This document shows positions 18,969-27,325 of a DNA stretch of 43,360 nucleotides, piece by piece (position 1 is the stretch's first letter; each line of letters opens with the position of its first letter). The position numbers and the translations under genes were made by a program. Below the pieces are notes generated by a model. The model did no database searches and had not been told where the DNA came from. It saw only the letters and a list, made by a program, of their open reading frames with translations. Source of the DNA: Chlorobiota bacterium (GTDB lineage: Bacteria > Bacteroidota > Ignavibacteria > OLB7); the NCBI GenBank assembly GCA_021296135.1, contig JAGWAZ010000010.1:1-43360 (forward strand). The letters run 5' to 3'.

Positions 18969-19238
18969 GAAATCTGCCGCTCTGTGTTGATTGAAATCGA
19001 TTGGAAGTTACGCATGGATTTTCGATTTTCGAGTGTCGAATTATTTGGAAAGGACTGGGTGAATCTTTGTGTTCTTTGTGCCTTCGTGATAATTCAGAAA
19101 GAGATGCCACAAAGAGATCAAGAGCACTTTAGAATTGAATTCAAGCCGAGGAAAAGAGATTCTTGCTATGAAAATGACCGTTGCGTCAACCAATCAACTA
19201 CTTAACTATTGAACTAACAACTAAGGTTGTTTATTATC

Positions 19239-19533
19239 TTACCCCATAGTGTATGGAAACGCGTTCCCGATCCACGTTCCCTGATTATCACGCACGTTCG
19301 GCTGGCCGATCAACTGGGCGTTTCTTGCCCAGTTGACCAACGCATCGAGCATCAGTTCTCCAATTCCGAGTCCCCAGTATTCCTTTCGAACTGACATGCC
19401 GATCTGGCTCCTGTGTTTTGGACTCACCGCTGATCGTTTCCACATGGTCGATAACTGCTCTGGCATCCTCTGGCTCCGCTTCGCGAATGAGAAGAGTGTT
19501 GCCGTTGTTGATTTGGTGTTGTTGTGGTTTCAT
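19239..19533 (-). pseudogene. Degenerate GNAT-family acetyltransferase
   Basis: N-terminal NTLLIREAEPEDARAVIDHVETISGES in one frame and C-terminal IGMSVRKEYWGLGIGELMLDALVNWARNAQLIG in another; the usual middle of the domain is missing. Confidence 0.75.
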
Positions 19534-19594
19534 AGCATGTATCCTCTGGAACGCCGCCAGGATGGTGACGCTCTATGAAGCAATTCACTTGAGC

Positions 19595-19612
19595 GCAGGC
19601 ATCCTTGCCTGC
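19595..19612. repeat. Short GC-rich intergenic palindrome
   Basis: GCAGGCA-TCCT-TGCCTGC perfect stem. Confidence 0.7.
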
Positions 19613-19728
19613 ATGAACGAATGTCAATGTATCTATCCCAACCCCACCAAGATAGATGGTGGCATTCCAGAGGCAAATTGTCAAGTTGCGACAATAAGCG
19701 GGTCACTCTGTTAAGCAGAGCACTCTCT

Positions 19729-21048
19729 TTAGGATGCCATCCCTGGAAACAGAATGAGCAGAATCAAAGCTAACAATTGAATCAGGATAAACGGAATAGT
19801 GCCGCGATAGATCGCCGTTGTCTTTACATTAGGCGGAGCAACGCCTCGCAGATAGAAAAGAGAGAAGCCGAACGGAGGCGTAAGGAAGGAGGCCTGGAGA
19901 TTTAGACTGATCATCACGCCGAACCAGACAAGGTCGATGCCAAGATAGACCGCTGCTGGAGCAAGCAACGGCACAACAATAAAAGCAATCTCGAAAAAGT
20001 CAATAAAGAATCCGAGAATGAAGATGACAACGTTGGTAATTACCAGCAGACCGATCACTCCTCCCGGAAGCCCGGTCAGGTATTCCTCGATCCAGATGTC
20101 GCCATAGAGTCCACGGAAGACGAGCGTAAAGGCGGTTGCGCCGATAAGCAGGAAGATGACCATTGTGGTCAGCTTCGTTGTCTCCTCAGTTGTCTCACGC
20201 AGGCACTTGCGGGAAAGACGCTTGTTCAGAGCTGCAAGAATCATGGCTCCGACAGCACCAAGTGCGCCGGCTTCAGTCGGTGTGGCAATACCGGCAAAGA
20301 TACTGCCGAGAACAATCAGGATCAGGATGAGGGGTGGAAGCATGACCAGGGTCACACGGCGTCCGAGGCCTTTGCGTCCGGCCTTCCTGATTTTCTCCGA
20401 CAATGCAGGTACTTTCTCCGGTCGAACGATAGCAATCCCGCCAACATAGAGCCCGTAGAGAACTGCAAGCATCACTCCGGGAATCAAGGCTCCCTTAAAG
20501 AGATCACCAACCGAAACTCCAAGCTGATCGGCAAGCACAATCAGCACAATGCTGGGGGGAATAATCTGTCCAAGCGTACCACTCGCTGCAATCACGCCGG
20601 AGGAGAGTTCTTTGGAATAACCATTGCGAAGCATCACGGGAAGAGAGATCATTCCCATGGCAACCACGGATGCGCCAACAACTCCGGTAGCCGCTGCCAG
20701 CAACGCGCCGACAATGATGACCGCTATTGCAAGCCCGCCACGCACAGGCCCGAAGAGGAAACCGATTGTATGGAGGAGGTCCTCGGCAAGGCGGGAACGC
20801 TCCAACATTGTGCCCATAAAAATGAAGAGGGGGACCGCCAGCAACACACCGTTTGACATCACGCCAAATGTCCGTTTGGACATCGCAGTCATGTAAGACC
20901 AATCAAAGTAGCCGAACTCGACTCCAAGGAAGGCGAAGAGAAGGGCTGTTCCACCAAGCGAAAAAACAACGGGATAGCCTGAGAAGATCAGGACGAGCGC
21001 CACCAGGACCATCCAGAGTGCAAGCCAGTCGCTGAACCACTCGATCAT
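19729..21048 (-). CDS. dctM: TRAP transporter large permease (DctM family)
   Basis: Highly hydrophobic 439 aa; VPLFIFMGTMLERSRLAEDLL, GVVGASVVAMGMISLPVMLRNGYSKELSSGVIAASGTLGQIIPPSIVLIVLADQ, ATPTEAGALGAVGAMI. Confidence 0.95.
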   Translation of the reverse strand: MIEWFSDWLALWMVLVALVLIFSGYPVVFSLGGTALLFAFLGVEFGYFDWSYMTAMSKRTFGVMSNGVLLAVPLFIFMGTMLERSRLAEDLLHTIGFLFGPVRGGLAIAVIIVGALLAAATGVVGASVVAMGMISLPVMLRNGYSKELSSGVIAASGTLGQIIPPSIVLIVLADQLGVSVGDLFKGALIPGVMLAVLYGLYVGGIAIVRPEKVPALSEKIRKAGRKGLGRRVTLVMLPPLILILIVLGSIFAGIATPTEAGALGAVGAMILAALNKRLSRKCLRETTEETTKLTTMVIFLLIGATAFTLVFRGLYGDIWIEEYLTGLPGGVIGLLVITNVVIFILGFFIDFFEIAFIVVPLLAPAAVYLGIDLVWFGVMISLNLQASFLTPPFGFSLFYLRGVAPPNVKTTAIYRGTIPFILIQLLALILLILFPGMAS

Positions 21049-21187
21049 TTGATCTCCCCGGTTGGTGTGGTGGTGGGGAAGGGGGATAAGTAGTTGAGGG
21101 GACGAGGGAGAGGGGGGCCGGAGAGAGGAAAGTGGAGGTGCAAAGGAAAGAAGAAAGCGGTCCTATCTCTACGAACGTGACGGGTAT

Positions 21188-21745
21188 TCATCCGACTTTC
21201 TCCTCAACAACTCTTCCATTGTGGGACAACAGGCTTATCCCCTTCAACATAGTGGCAATTCCCTGCAATAACAAGAGCACAAAAGCTAACAGCACGGCCA
21301 TGCGAATCGGCCAGCGTGGGAGTCCGCCCGGATCAGGAGACATCTCCTTGATCTCCCACGAGTCGACCACAGAGGGCCAGACTGCCCAGATCATGAAGAG
21401 ACAGAAAGGAATAAGGAGTAGAAGTGAACCAAGCAAGTCTGTCCAGGTTTTACCCCGTTCGGTGAGTCGGGAATAGAAGATATCGACACGGACATGTGCA
21501 TTCTTTCTCAAGGTCCAGGCAGCGCCGAAGAGAAAGAGAGCAGCGAACATGTACCATCCCGTTTCCAGCCAGGTATTAGAACTCAACTCTGTACCTATCT
21601 CTCGATCCAGAAATCGGGCTACCGTATTCCAGGCACCAACCAAGACCATACCGAGCGCAAGCCAGGAGACAAGACGACCGATGAAATCGTTGAGGCCATT
21701 GATCCCCTTAGAGAATTGACTTAATAGTGAACTATCATTTGTCAT
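21188..21745 (-). CDS. dctQ: TRAP transporter small permease (DctQ family)
   Basis: 185 aa, four hydrophobic segments; WLETGWYMFAALFLFGAAWTLRKNAHVRVDIFYSRL. Confidence 0.9.
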   Translation of the reverse strand: MTNDSSLLSQFSKGINGLNDFIGRLVSWLALGMVLVGAWNTVARFLDREIGTELSSNTWLETGWYMFAALFLFGAAWTLRKNAHVRVDIFYSRLTERGKTWTDLLGSLLLLIPFCLFMIWAVWPSVVDSWEIKEMSPDPGGLPRWPIRMAVLLAFVLLLLQGIATMLKGISLLSHNGRVVEEKVG

Positions 21746-21795
21746 GGTAAATATGACCTACTCTCCATGAATTAACGCCCAACTGAAGTCAGGTG

Positions 21796-22917
21796 TTAAT
21801 GAGATGTTCTTTCAAACGCAAATCCTGTATACATTTCCTCAGCCAACCCAAGCCAGGCAGATGATTGATCCCGCCACTTCGTAAAAGCTTTATAGACCTT
21901 GGCATAGCCTGGATCAGCAACCGCCCGATCTTCCATAATCTGCTGTGCCGCTTCCCGTGCTCGCTTCAGTACATCAGCCGGGAATGGGCGGAGCGCAACA
22001 TCGGCCTCACGAATTGTGGTAAGCGCTGCCATATTCTTTGCATCATAGCCTGCCATCATCGTCACATTTGATTCAGCACAAGCAGTCTCCAGGGCCCCTT
22101 GATATTCTGATGGTAGCTTCTCCCAGGCATCCCGATTTATGTAGTAGCTGAGCATTGCTCCCGGTTCCCACCAACCGGGATAGTAGTAGTTCTTCGCCAC
22201 TTTGTGGAGTCCGAGCTTCACGTCATCGTGTGGTCCCACCCATTCCGCCGCATCAATTGCACCCCGTTCAAGCGCGATATAAACTTCACCTCCAGGAATC
22301 ACCTGGGCCGTAACACCAAGCTCTTCCATCACTTTTCCGCCAAGTCCGGGAATCCGCATCTTCCTTCCCTTTAACTCACTCAAATCAGCAAAGGGTTCGC
22401 GGAACCATCCTCCCATTTGCACGCCGGTGTTACCACCTGGGAAATTGAGCACATTAAAGTCAGCGAACAACTCACGCATTAACTCCAGTCCACCACCATA
22501 GTACATCCAAGCATTCTGCTGGCGGACGGTCAGACCGAAGGGGACCGTACAATCGAAGGCAAGAGCAGGATTCTTTCCGATGAAATAATAGCTGGCTGTA
22601 TGTGCCATCTCCACGCTTCGACGATCTACAGCTTCAAGAACTTCAAGAGGAGGAACAATCTCTCCTCCCTGATAGGTCTTGATTGTGAAATTGCCGTCAG
22701 TCAGTTGGCTTACTCGCTCGGAGAGTCGTTCTGCTGTACCATAGAGGAGATCAAGCGATCCGGGGAAGCTGGAGGCAAGTCGCCATCGAACCTGTTCGCG
22801 CTTTCCAGCACTCACTTTCCGGCGTCGTGCACCAGGCCCCTCTCCACAGCCATTGAGGATCACTCCTCCGCTTGCCGCTCCTACGGCTGTCGCTTTAATG
22901 AAGTGGCGTCGTTTCAT
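21796..22917 (-). CDS. dctP: TRAP transporter substrate-binding protein (DctP family, alpha-keto-acid TakP-like)
   Basis: MKRRHFIKATAVGAASGGVILNGC twin-Arg/lipobox-like leader; GRKMRIPGLGGKVMEELGVTAQVIPGGEVYIALERGAIDAAEWVGPHDD. Confidence 0.92.
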   Translation of the reverse strand: MKRRHFIKATAVGAASGGVILNGCGEGPGARRRKVSAGKREQVRWRLASSFPGSLDLLYGTAERLSERVSQLTDGNFTIKTYQGGEIVPPLEVLEAVDRRSVEMAHTASYYFIGKNPALAFDCTVPFGLTVRQQNAWMYYGGGLELMRELFADFNVLNFPGGNTGVQMGGWFREPFADLSELKGRKMRIPGLGGKVMEELGVTAQVIPGGEVYIALERGAIDAAEWVGPHDDVKLGLHKVAKNYYYPGWWEPGAMLSYYINRDAWEKLPSEYQGALETACAESNVTMMAGYDAKNMAALTTIREADVALRPFPADVLKRAREAAQQIMEDRAVADPGYAKVYKAFTKWRDQSSAWLGLAEEMYTGFAFERTSH

Positions 22918-22942
22918 ATCGCATACAATGAGAATACTTCCT

Positions 22943-24325
22943 CTAATAATTTCCTGTTGTCACCACGTTATCTAATGGACCTTTTCTTCGGAAAAGCCTC
23001 TTCAGTCTGGGAAAATCGAACCGAAGCGAAACTGTTTCACGTGAGACAAGGATGGTGAAGTAAGCTCCAAACCCACCAACGATGATATTACCAAGCCACA
23101 TGCCGAGAGCCGGATGAAGGACATCCCGATCTGCCAACTTCTCTCCAGCAACAAGGCAGGCCCAGTAAATAATGAAGAAACCGAGTGCAATCACCGCCGA
23201 AACACCGAAATTGCCACGGCGGACAACTATGCCAAGGGGTGCACCAACAAAGACAAAAATCAAGCAAGCGGCTGGTATGGAATACTTCTTGTGAATCTCG
23301 ACAAGATACTTGTTTGCTTCCTTGCGGGCACGTTCTATCGAGCCACTCACCCGCTGTAATTCCCCTCGCAGGCCAGCCAAACGTCCAAGCGCTAACTGTG
23401 CAGCCTGACTTCGCGTAATGGCTGTAGTATGTGCTGTATCATTACGCTTTTGATCCTCCTCCATTACACTATCCTTCATTGCTATTTCCTTCAACTCCAA
23501 CAACCGACGTTTCTGCTCTGCACGGGACGTATCGACGATTTCCTGCATCCGTGCAATGTTCATGGTTCTATCGGTCCTGCCGAACGCTGTCGGGTCAGTC
23601 TGCTCAAACGTTTGATTTCTGGTAGTGATAGTGATGCGATACTCACGAAAAGCGACACGCCTGAACTCTCCGGGTGCGTTTCTGTTAACCCGCTGGGTCT
23701 CACCATCATATAGCGTCATCAGGACTTTTGTCAGGTCCTTGTTATAGGAAAGTTCCGCGCGTCTTGCGTTAAGTAGACTGAGCTGTGGACCTTGGCGCTG
23801 ATAGATAGTCACTTCACCCAGGATATCGTTCTCCCGGTCAACTTCTCGCGCAAGAATACTGTAGCCTTCAAGAGAACTGAACTGTCCCGGCTCAATCGCA
23901 GCAGTCGGACGGAACTGCTTGATATCAGTCAGCATTACATAGGCTTTGTGGTTGGTTTCGGGAAGCACTCTGTCGTTAAAAAGATAGAGGAGGACAAAAA
24001 GAATTGTTCCGCCCACAATTGCCGGCATCATTGCACCGAAGGCACTCCCTCCGGCGCTTTTGATGATTGTCAATTCATTCTGGCCGCTCAGCTTTCCGTA
24101 GGCCATTAACGTTGCAAAGAGAACGCCCATCGGTACCGCGAGAACAAGCATCCAGGCAAGATTGTAGACATAGAGCTCTGCGATAACTCCATAGGAAAGG
24201 TCTTTTCCGACAAGCTCTTCCAGCGTCTTGAAGACAAACTGCAGAAAGAAGATGAAGACAACAACGGCCGTTCCGAACAGAAATGGTCCGATGTGCATTT
24301 GGAGTATATATCGGGTAAGACGCAT
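22943..24325 (-). CDS. LptF/LptG (YjgP/YjgQ) family lipopolysaccharide export permease
   Basis: MRLTRYILQMHIGPFLFGTAVVVFIFFLQFVFKTLEELVGKDLS, VPMGVLFATLMAYGKLSGQNELTIIKSAGGSA, SIPAACLIFVFVGAPLGIVVRRGNFGVSAVIALGFFIIYW. Confidence 0.92.
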   Translation of the reverse strand: MRLTRYILQMHIGPFLFGTAVVVFIFFLQFVFKTLEELVGKDLSYGVIAELYVYNLAWMLVLAVPMGVLFATLMAYGKLSGQNELTIIKSAGGSAFGAMMPAIVGGTILFVLLYLFNDRVLPETNHKAYVMLTDIKQFRPTAAIEPGQFSSLEGYSILAREVDRENDILGEVTIYQRQGPQLSLLNARRAELSYNKDLTKVLMTLYDGETQRVNRNAPGEFRRVAFREYRITITTRNQTFEQTDPTAFGRTDRTMNIARMQEIVDTSRAEQKRRLLELKEIAMKDSVMEEDQKRNDTAHTTAITRSQAAQLALGRLAGLRGELQRVSGSIERARKEANKYLVEIHKKYSIPAACLIFVFVGAPLGIVVRRGNFGVSAVIALGFFIIYWACLVAGEKLADRDVLHPALGMWLGNIIVGGFGAYFTILVSRETVSLRFDFPRLKRLFRRKGPLDNVVTTGNY

Positions 24326-24477
24326 GACAACCGTTCAAGTCAATTGGGTAAAGATAGGGAACTCCCCGGTCTGTGCTGATCGATTTCTGAGTCTGGTCTG
24401 CTGTGCGACCTTTACGGTATGCGTAATTCTGAATTGGGTGAACGCCGTTACCCCCTATATCCCTCCGTACTGAAAAC

Positions 24478-26040
24478 TCACCATACCCAAACCCCGCTCA
24501 GGAGAGGAAGCACCTGAAGACCGTTATCGGGGATCAGATCAAACGCCAGCCCCCCATCGACGGCGAAGCGATTGTTAAACCAACGAAGCGTTAGAGCAAC
24601 CGGCTGGAACTCGGAGTTCTCCAGCAGAAAGACTTCACCAGCAACTTTCCAGTTGTTCGCAAAACGATAATCTCCGCCGAGACCGACTAACACAGCCCGT
24701 TGCTCGAAGGGTGGTACTGCTGTATCGCTTGGGCTGTGGCGTCGCCACGAATATCCGGTAGTTACGGTTGCCGAGTAATCAAGCGCTCCCCAATTCGCTG
24801 TCAGGTAAGGAAGAATCAAGGCAATATTGGATTTATTCGTGTTCGAAAGATTCCCCTGTATTCCGCCGGCAACGCGGAATTCTTCACCTCTATAAAATTC
24901 GTACTTAGCGCCAAGAGTGGCAACAAGCGTCTCGCTGATAAACGATGGCACAAAGATTCCGCCGCCAATCAGCGTAAGTCGTTCAGTTGGACCGTACCCG
25001 GCAACAATTCCGGCAACGTCATAGCTTGCCAGGAAGCCTCGCTCTTTACCGACAGATCGAGCGGTCGGAGTCAGGATTGTTCTGAAAGTGGTCGGATCAT
25101 GCACAAACTCCGGGAGCGGTTCAAGCGCGATCGTGTCGAACGACGAAGGCTTCTCTGAAATCAATAGTCCGGCCGAGTCGGGAAAGAGTGGTTCTCCCGG
25201 AATCGGCTCTATCGGGAATGCATGAGGTGGCGGCGGTGGCGGTGGAACGGGCCCTCCAGGTAGCATCCTCGGCGGTTTTGGTCGTGGGGGAGGTGTGATG
25301 GGAGGAGGGTCGGGATCCGGATTCTTTGGCCGTGATGGCTCGATAACGTTGACGTATGCTGTGTCTGCTACAACGTACGTTGTGTACTTACCGACAGGTT
25401 GCCCACGACGGATATGAACGAAGATCGGAGCTTTAATGCGCCCCAATCGCTCGGGCCGGAAACAGACCGAGTAGCGATAGGTTCTTATTCCTCTGATTCG
25501 GAGCGGGGGCTTCTTGAAGGGATAGCGAATCGAGAACTGTCGAGAGGGACTTTCCACCTTGTCAACAATGAAGTCTCCACCTAAGGATTTCACAACAAAC
25601 GTATGGCATGGCTTGTCATCAAGCGTGACCGTGCCAAAGTCTTCGTGAGAGAGTGACCATACGTTCTCAAGGTCGAGGTCGTATGTCCTCTTTGATCCAT
25701 CGCAGTCAGTCACTCGAATCTCGACCTCAAAATTGCGGTCAATCCGCTCAACCCATAGAGAAAAGGTTGTCTGCTTGGCACAGTAACCAAAGACCGGAGC
25801 GGTCATGACACGGTAGTAGCTGGTCTTGTAGCTGAGGGTGATTGGTTTCCATCCATCTCGTGTTTTCATCTCGATTTTCGAGATGCCGTCAACATCATAA
25901 ACTGTCAACGGATTCATCCCGGAATAGAGAGAGGTAGGATAGAGACGATCCTGTCCGATAGTTGCCGTATGACTCAGACACAAAAGAGCAAGCGCAATGA
26001 AGGGAAGCAGACGCAACGGCAAAGCTAGTGAACCAAACAT
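24478..26040 (-). CDS. Hypothetical envelope protein with Pro-rich linker and C-terminal beta-barrel-like region
   Basis: ORF 24478..26091; likely start ATG 26040 (signal MFGSLALPLRLLPFIALALLCLSHTATIGQ); PPPRPKPPRMLPGGPVPPPPPPPHAFP; alternating C-terminus ending PLLSGVWVW. Confidence 0.6.
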   Translation of the reverse strand: MFGSLALPLRLLPFIALALLCLSHTATIGQDRLYPTSLYSGMNPLTVYDVDGISKIEMKTRDGWKPITLSYKTSYYRVMTAPVFGYCAKQTTFSLWVERIDRNFEVEIRVTDCDGSKRTYDLDLENVWSLSHEDFGTVTLDDKPCHTFVVKSLGGDFIVDKVESPSRQFSIRYPFKKPPLRIRGIRTYRYSVCFRPERLGRIKAPIFVHIRRGQPVGKYTTYVVADTAYVNVIEPSRPKNPDPDPPPITPPPRPKPPRMLPGGPVPPPPPPPHAFPIEPIPGEPLFPDSAGLLISEKPSSFDTIALEPLPEFVHDPTTFRTILTPTARSVGKERGFLASYDVAGIVAGYGPTERLTLIGGGIFVPSFISETLVATLGAKYEFYRGEEFRVAGGIQGNLSNTNKSNIALILPYLTANWGALDYSATVTTGYSWRRHSPSDTAVPPFEQRAVLVGLGGDYRFANNWKVAGEVFLLENSEFQPVALTLRWFNNRFAVDGGLAFDLIPDNGLQVLPLLSGVWVW

Positions 26041-26047
26041 TATTGTT

Positions 26048-26079
26048 GGTTGAAGGATACTCTGGTTGAAGGATACTCT
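26048..26079. repeat. 16-bp tandem duplication ahead of the likely start of the hypothetical envelope gene
   Basis: ggttgaaggatactct x2. Confidence 0.95.
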
Positions 26080-26220
26080 CACACTGATCATGGCCTTTCA
26101 CATCGACCAACAACAACCGTTACGCTATAGAATCAGGGGAGGGGTTGCAGTCATACCTTGCACTTGTGTTCGCCCGATGAAGCAGGGCGCTATACAACAT
26201 TCTCCTGAATTGTCCTGAGT

Positions 26221-27180
26221 TCATCCTTCCACTCTTTTCTCCCTCATCTCTGACGAGAATTTCCAACCAGCAGCAACGCTAAAGCTGTTCAGGCGAAATG
26301 TGTTAACGCCGAATAACTTGACCTGATATTGGGCACTGAGCGTTAGATGTTGGTTAAGCTGTACAAATCCTCCGGGCTGTAGAGCAATGTAATCCTCACG
26401 ATCGATTGTGGTAAAACGACCGGTTCCCCCATCCTGTCGCAGCTTTTCACTTTCGGTTCCATCTGCTCCCGCGTAAAAAGGCCGAAGTGGTTGCGAGGCA
26501 TCCTCTGTCGCCAAAACTCCACCGAACCCTACAAAGATCCCTGCCCCTTCAACACGTGAGATACCAGCCTGCCCATAATAGACAATCTCATCAACCGGTT
26601 CCTCTGTGCGCACGTTGTATCCTATTGATCCTTTCAGCCAGAACTCGTCCCCTGCATATCCAAAGTGGAGTATGTTCAGGAACTGGAGGTATCCGTCACT
26701 CAGAAATGTTGGATGATTAGGGTCATCATAGATACCATTATGAAAACCGGGTGGAATACGAACCATTGAGCTGACGGCCGTTCGGAAACGCCCGAAAGGC
26801 ATTCCGTAAGTCAACCCGACACCGAACCAGGCGGGGGCAAAAATCGATCGATCGGGAAACCGGGATTCACTTGTGAGGGTGTAATAACCGATAGGAAGCT
26901 CAACGTTGGCTTCCAGATTCTTTATGATCTTGTAATCAGCAGAGAGACCCAACGTAAAGGCGGTGAAGGTCGTTTTCACGCTGTCAAAGAGTCGGGTCTG
27001 CCCGTCAACGTTAAAGTAATCTCGTGTGCTTCCCCAATTGATCGAGAACCAGGCTTCCGCTGTTCCCTCAGACTGCAAAAAAGCATCTCCCTGTGCCGGG
27101 ATCTCTGCAGAGACTGCGAACAGAAGAATGACAACCACACATAGTCGGTGAAGATGCTTATGGTTTTGCATTGATTTCAT
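26221..27180 (-). CDS. Hypothetical outer-membrane beta-barrel-like protein
   Basis: Signal peptide MKSMQNHKHLHRLCVVVILLFAVSAEIPAQ, then alternating amphipathic segments (FGVGLTYGMPFGRFRTAVSSMVRIP, LSAQYQVKLFGVNTFRLNSFSVAAGWKF). Confidence 0.6.
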   Translation of the reverse strand: MKSMQNHKHLHRLCVVVILLFAVSAEIPAQGDAFLQSEGTAEAWFSINWGSTRDYFNVDGQTRLFDSVKTTFTAFTLGLSADYKIIKNLEANVELPIGYYTLTSESRFPDRSIFAPAWFGVGLTYGMPFGRFRTAVSSMVRIPPGFHNGIYDDPNHPTFLSDGYLQFLNILHFGYAGDEFWLKGSIGYNVRTEEPVDEIVYYGQAGISRVEGAGIFVGFGGVLATEDASQPLRPFYAGADGTESEKLRQDGGTGRFTTIDREDYIALQPGGFVQLNQHLTLSAQYQVKLFGVNTFRLNSFSVAAGWKFSSEMREKRVEG

Positions 27181-27256
27181 TGTAGTTACGTGAGCTATTC
27201 AATAATGGTATGTAAGATACGGCGATCCATCACTCGCTTTAATGCCATTGAAAGAG

Positions 27257-27298
27257 AACGGGCGGGAGGTTGTCAGGAGACAGACCATCGCGCCCGTT
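27257..27298. terminator. Hairpin between anti-sigma gene and downstream OMP gene
   Basis: AACGGGCG...CGCCCGTT (8-bp arms) with inner TGTC-AGGA-GACA helix. Confidence 0.5.
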
Positions 27299-27325
27299 AT
27301 GAACATCTACACTTCCGAGCAATCC

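Noticed and set aside
19239-19684. Intact small genes in the 19.2-19.7 kb minus-strand ORFs
   Set aside because: Two of them are fragments of one GNAT gene in different frames; the third (19424-19684) reads through an intergenic palindrome.
25241-25330. Proline-rich stretch as evidence for a TonB protein
   Set aside because: It sits mid-protein behind a signal peptide with a barrel-like C-terminus; no TonB C-terminal domain seen.
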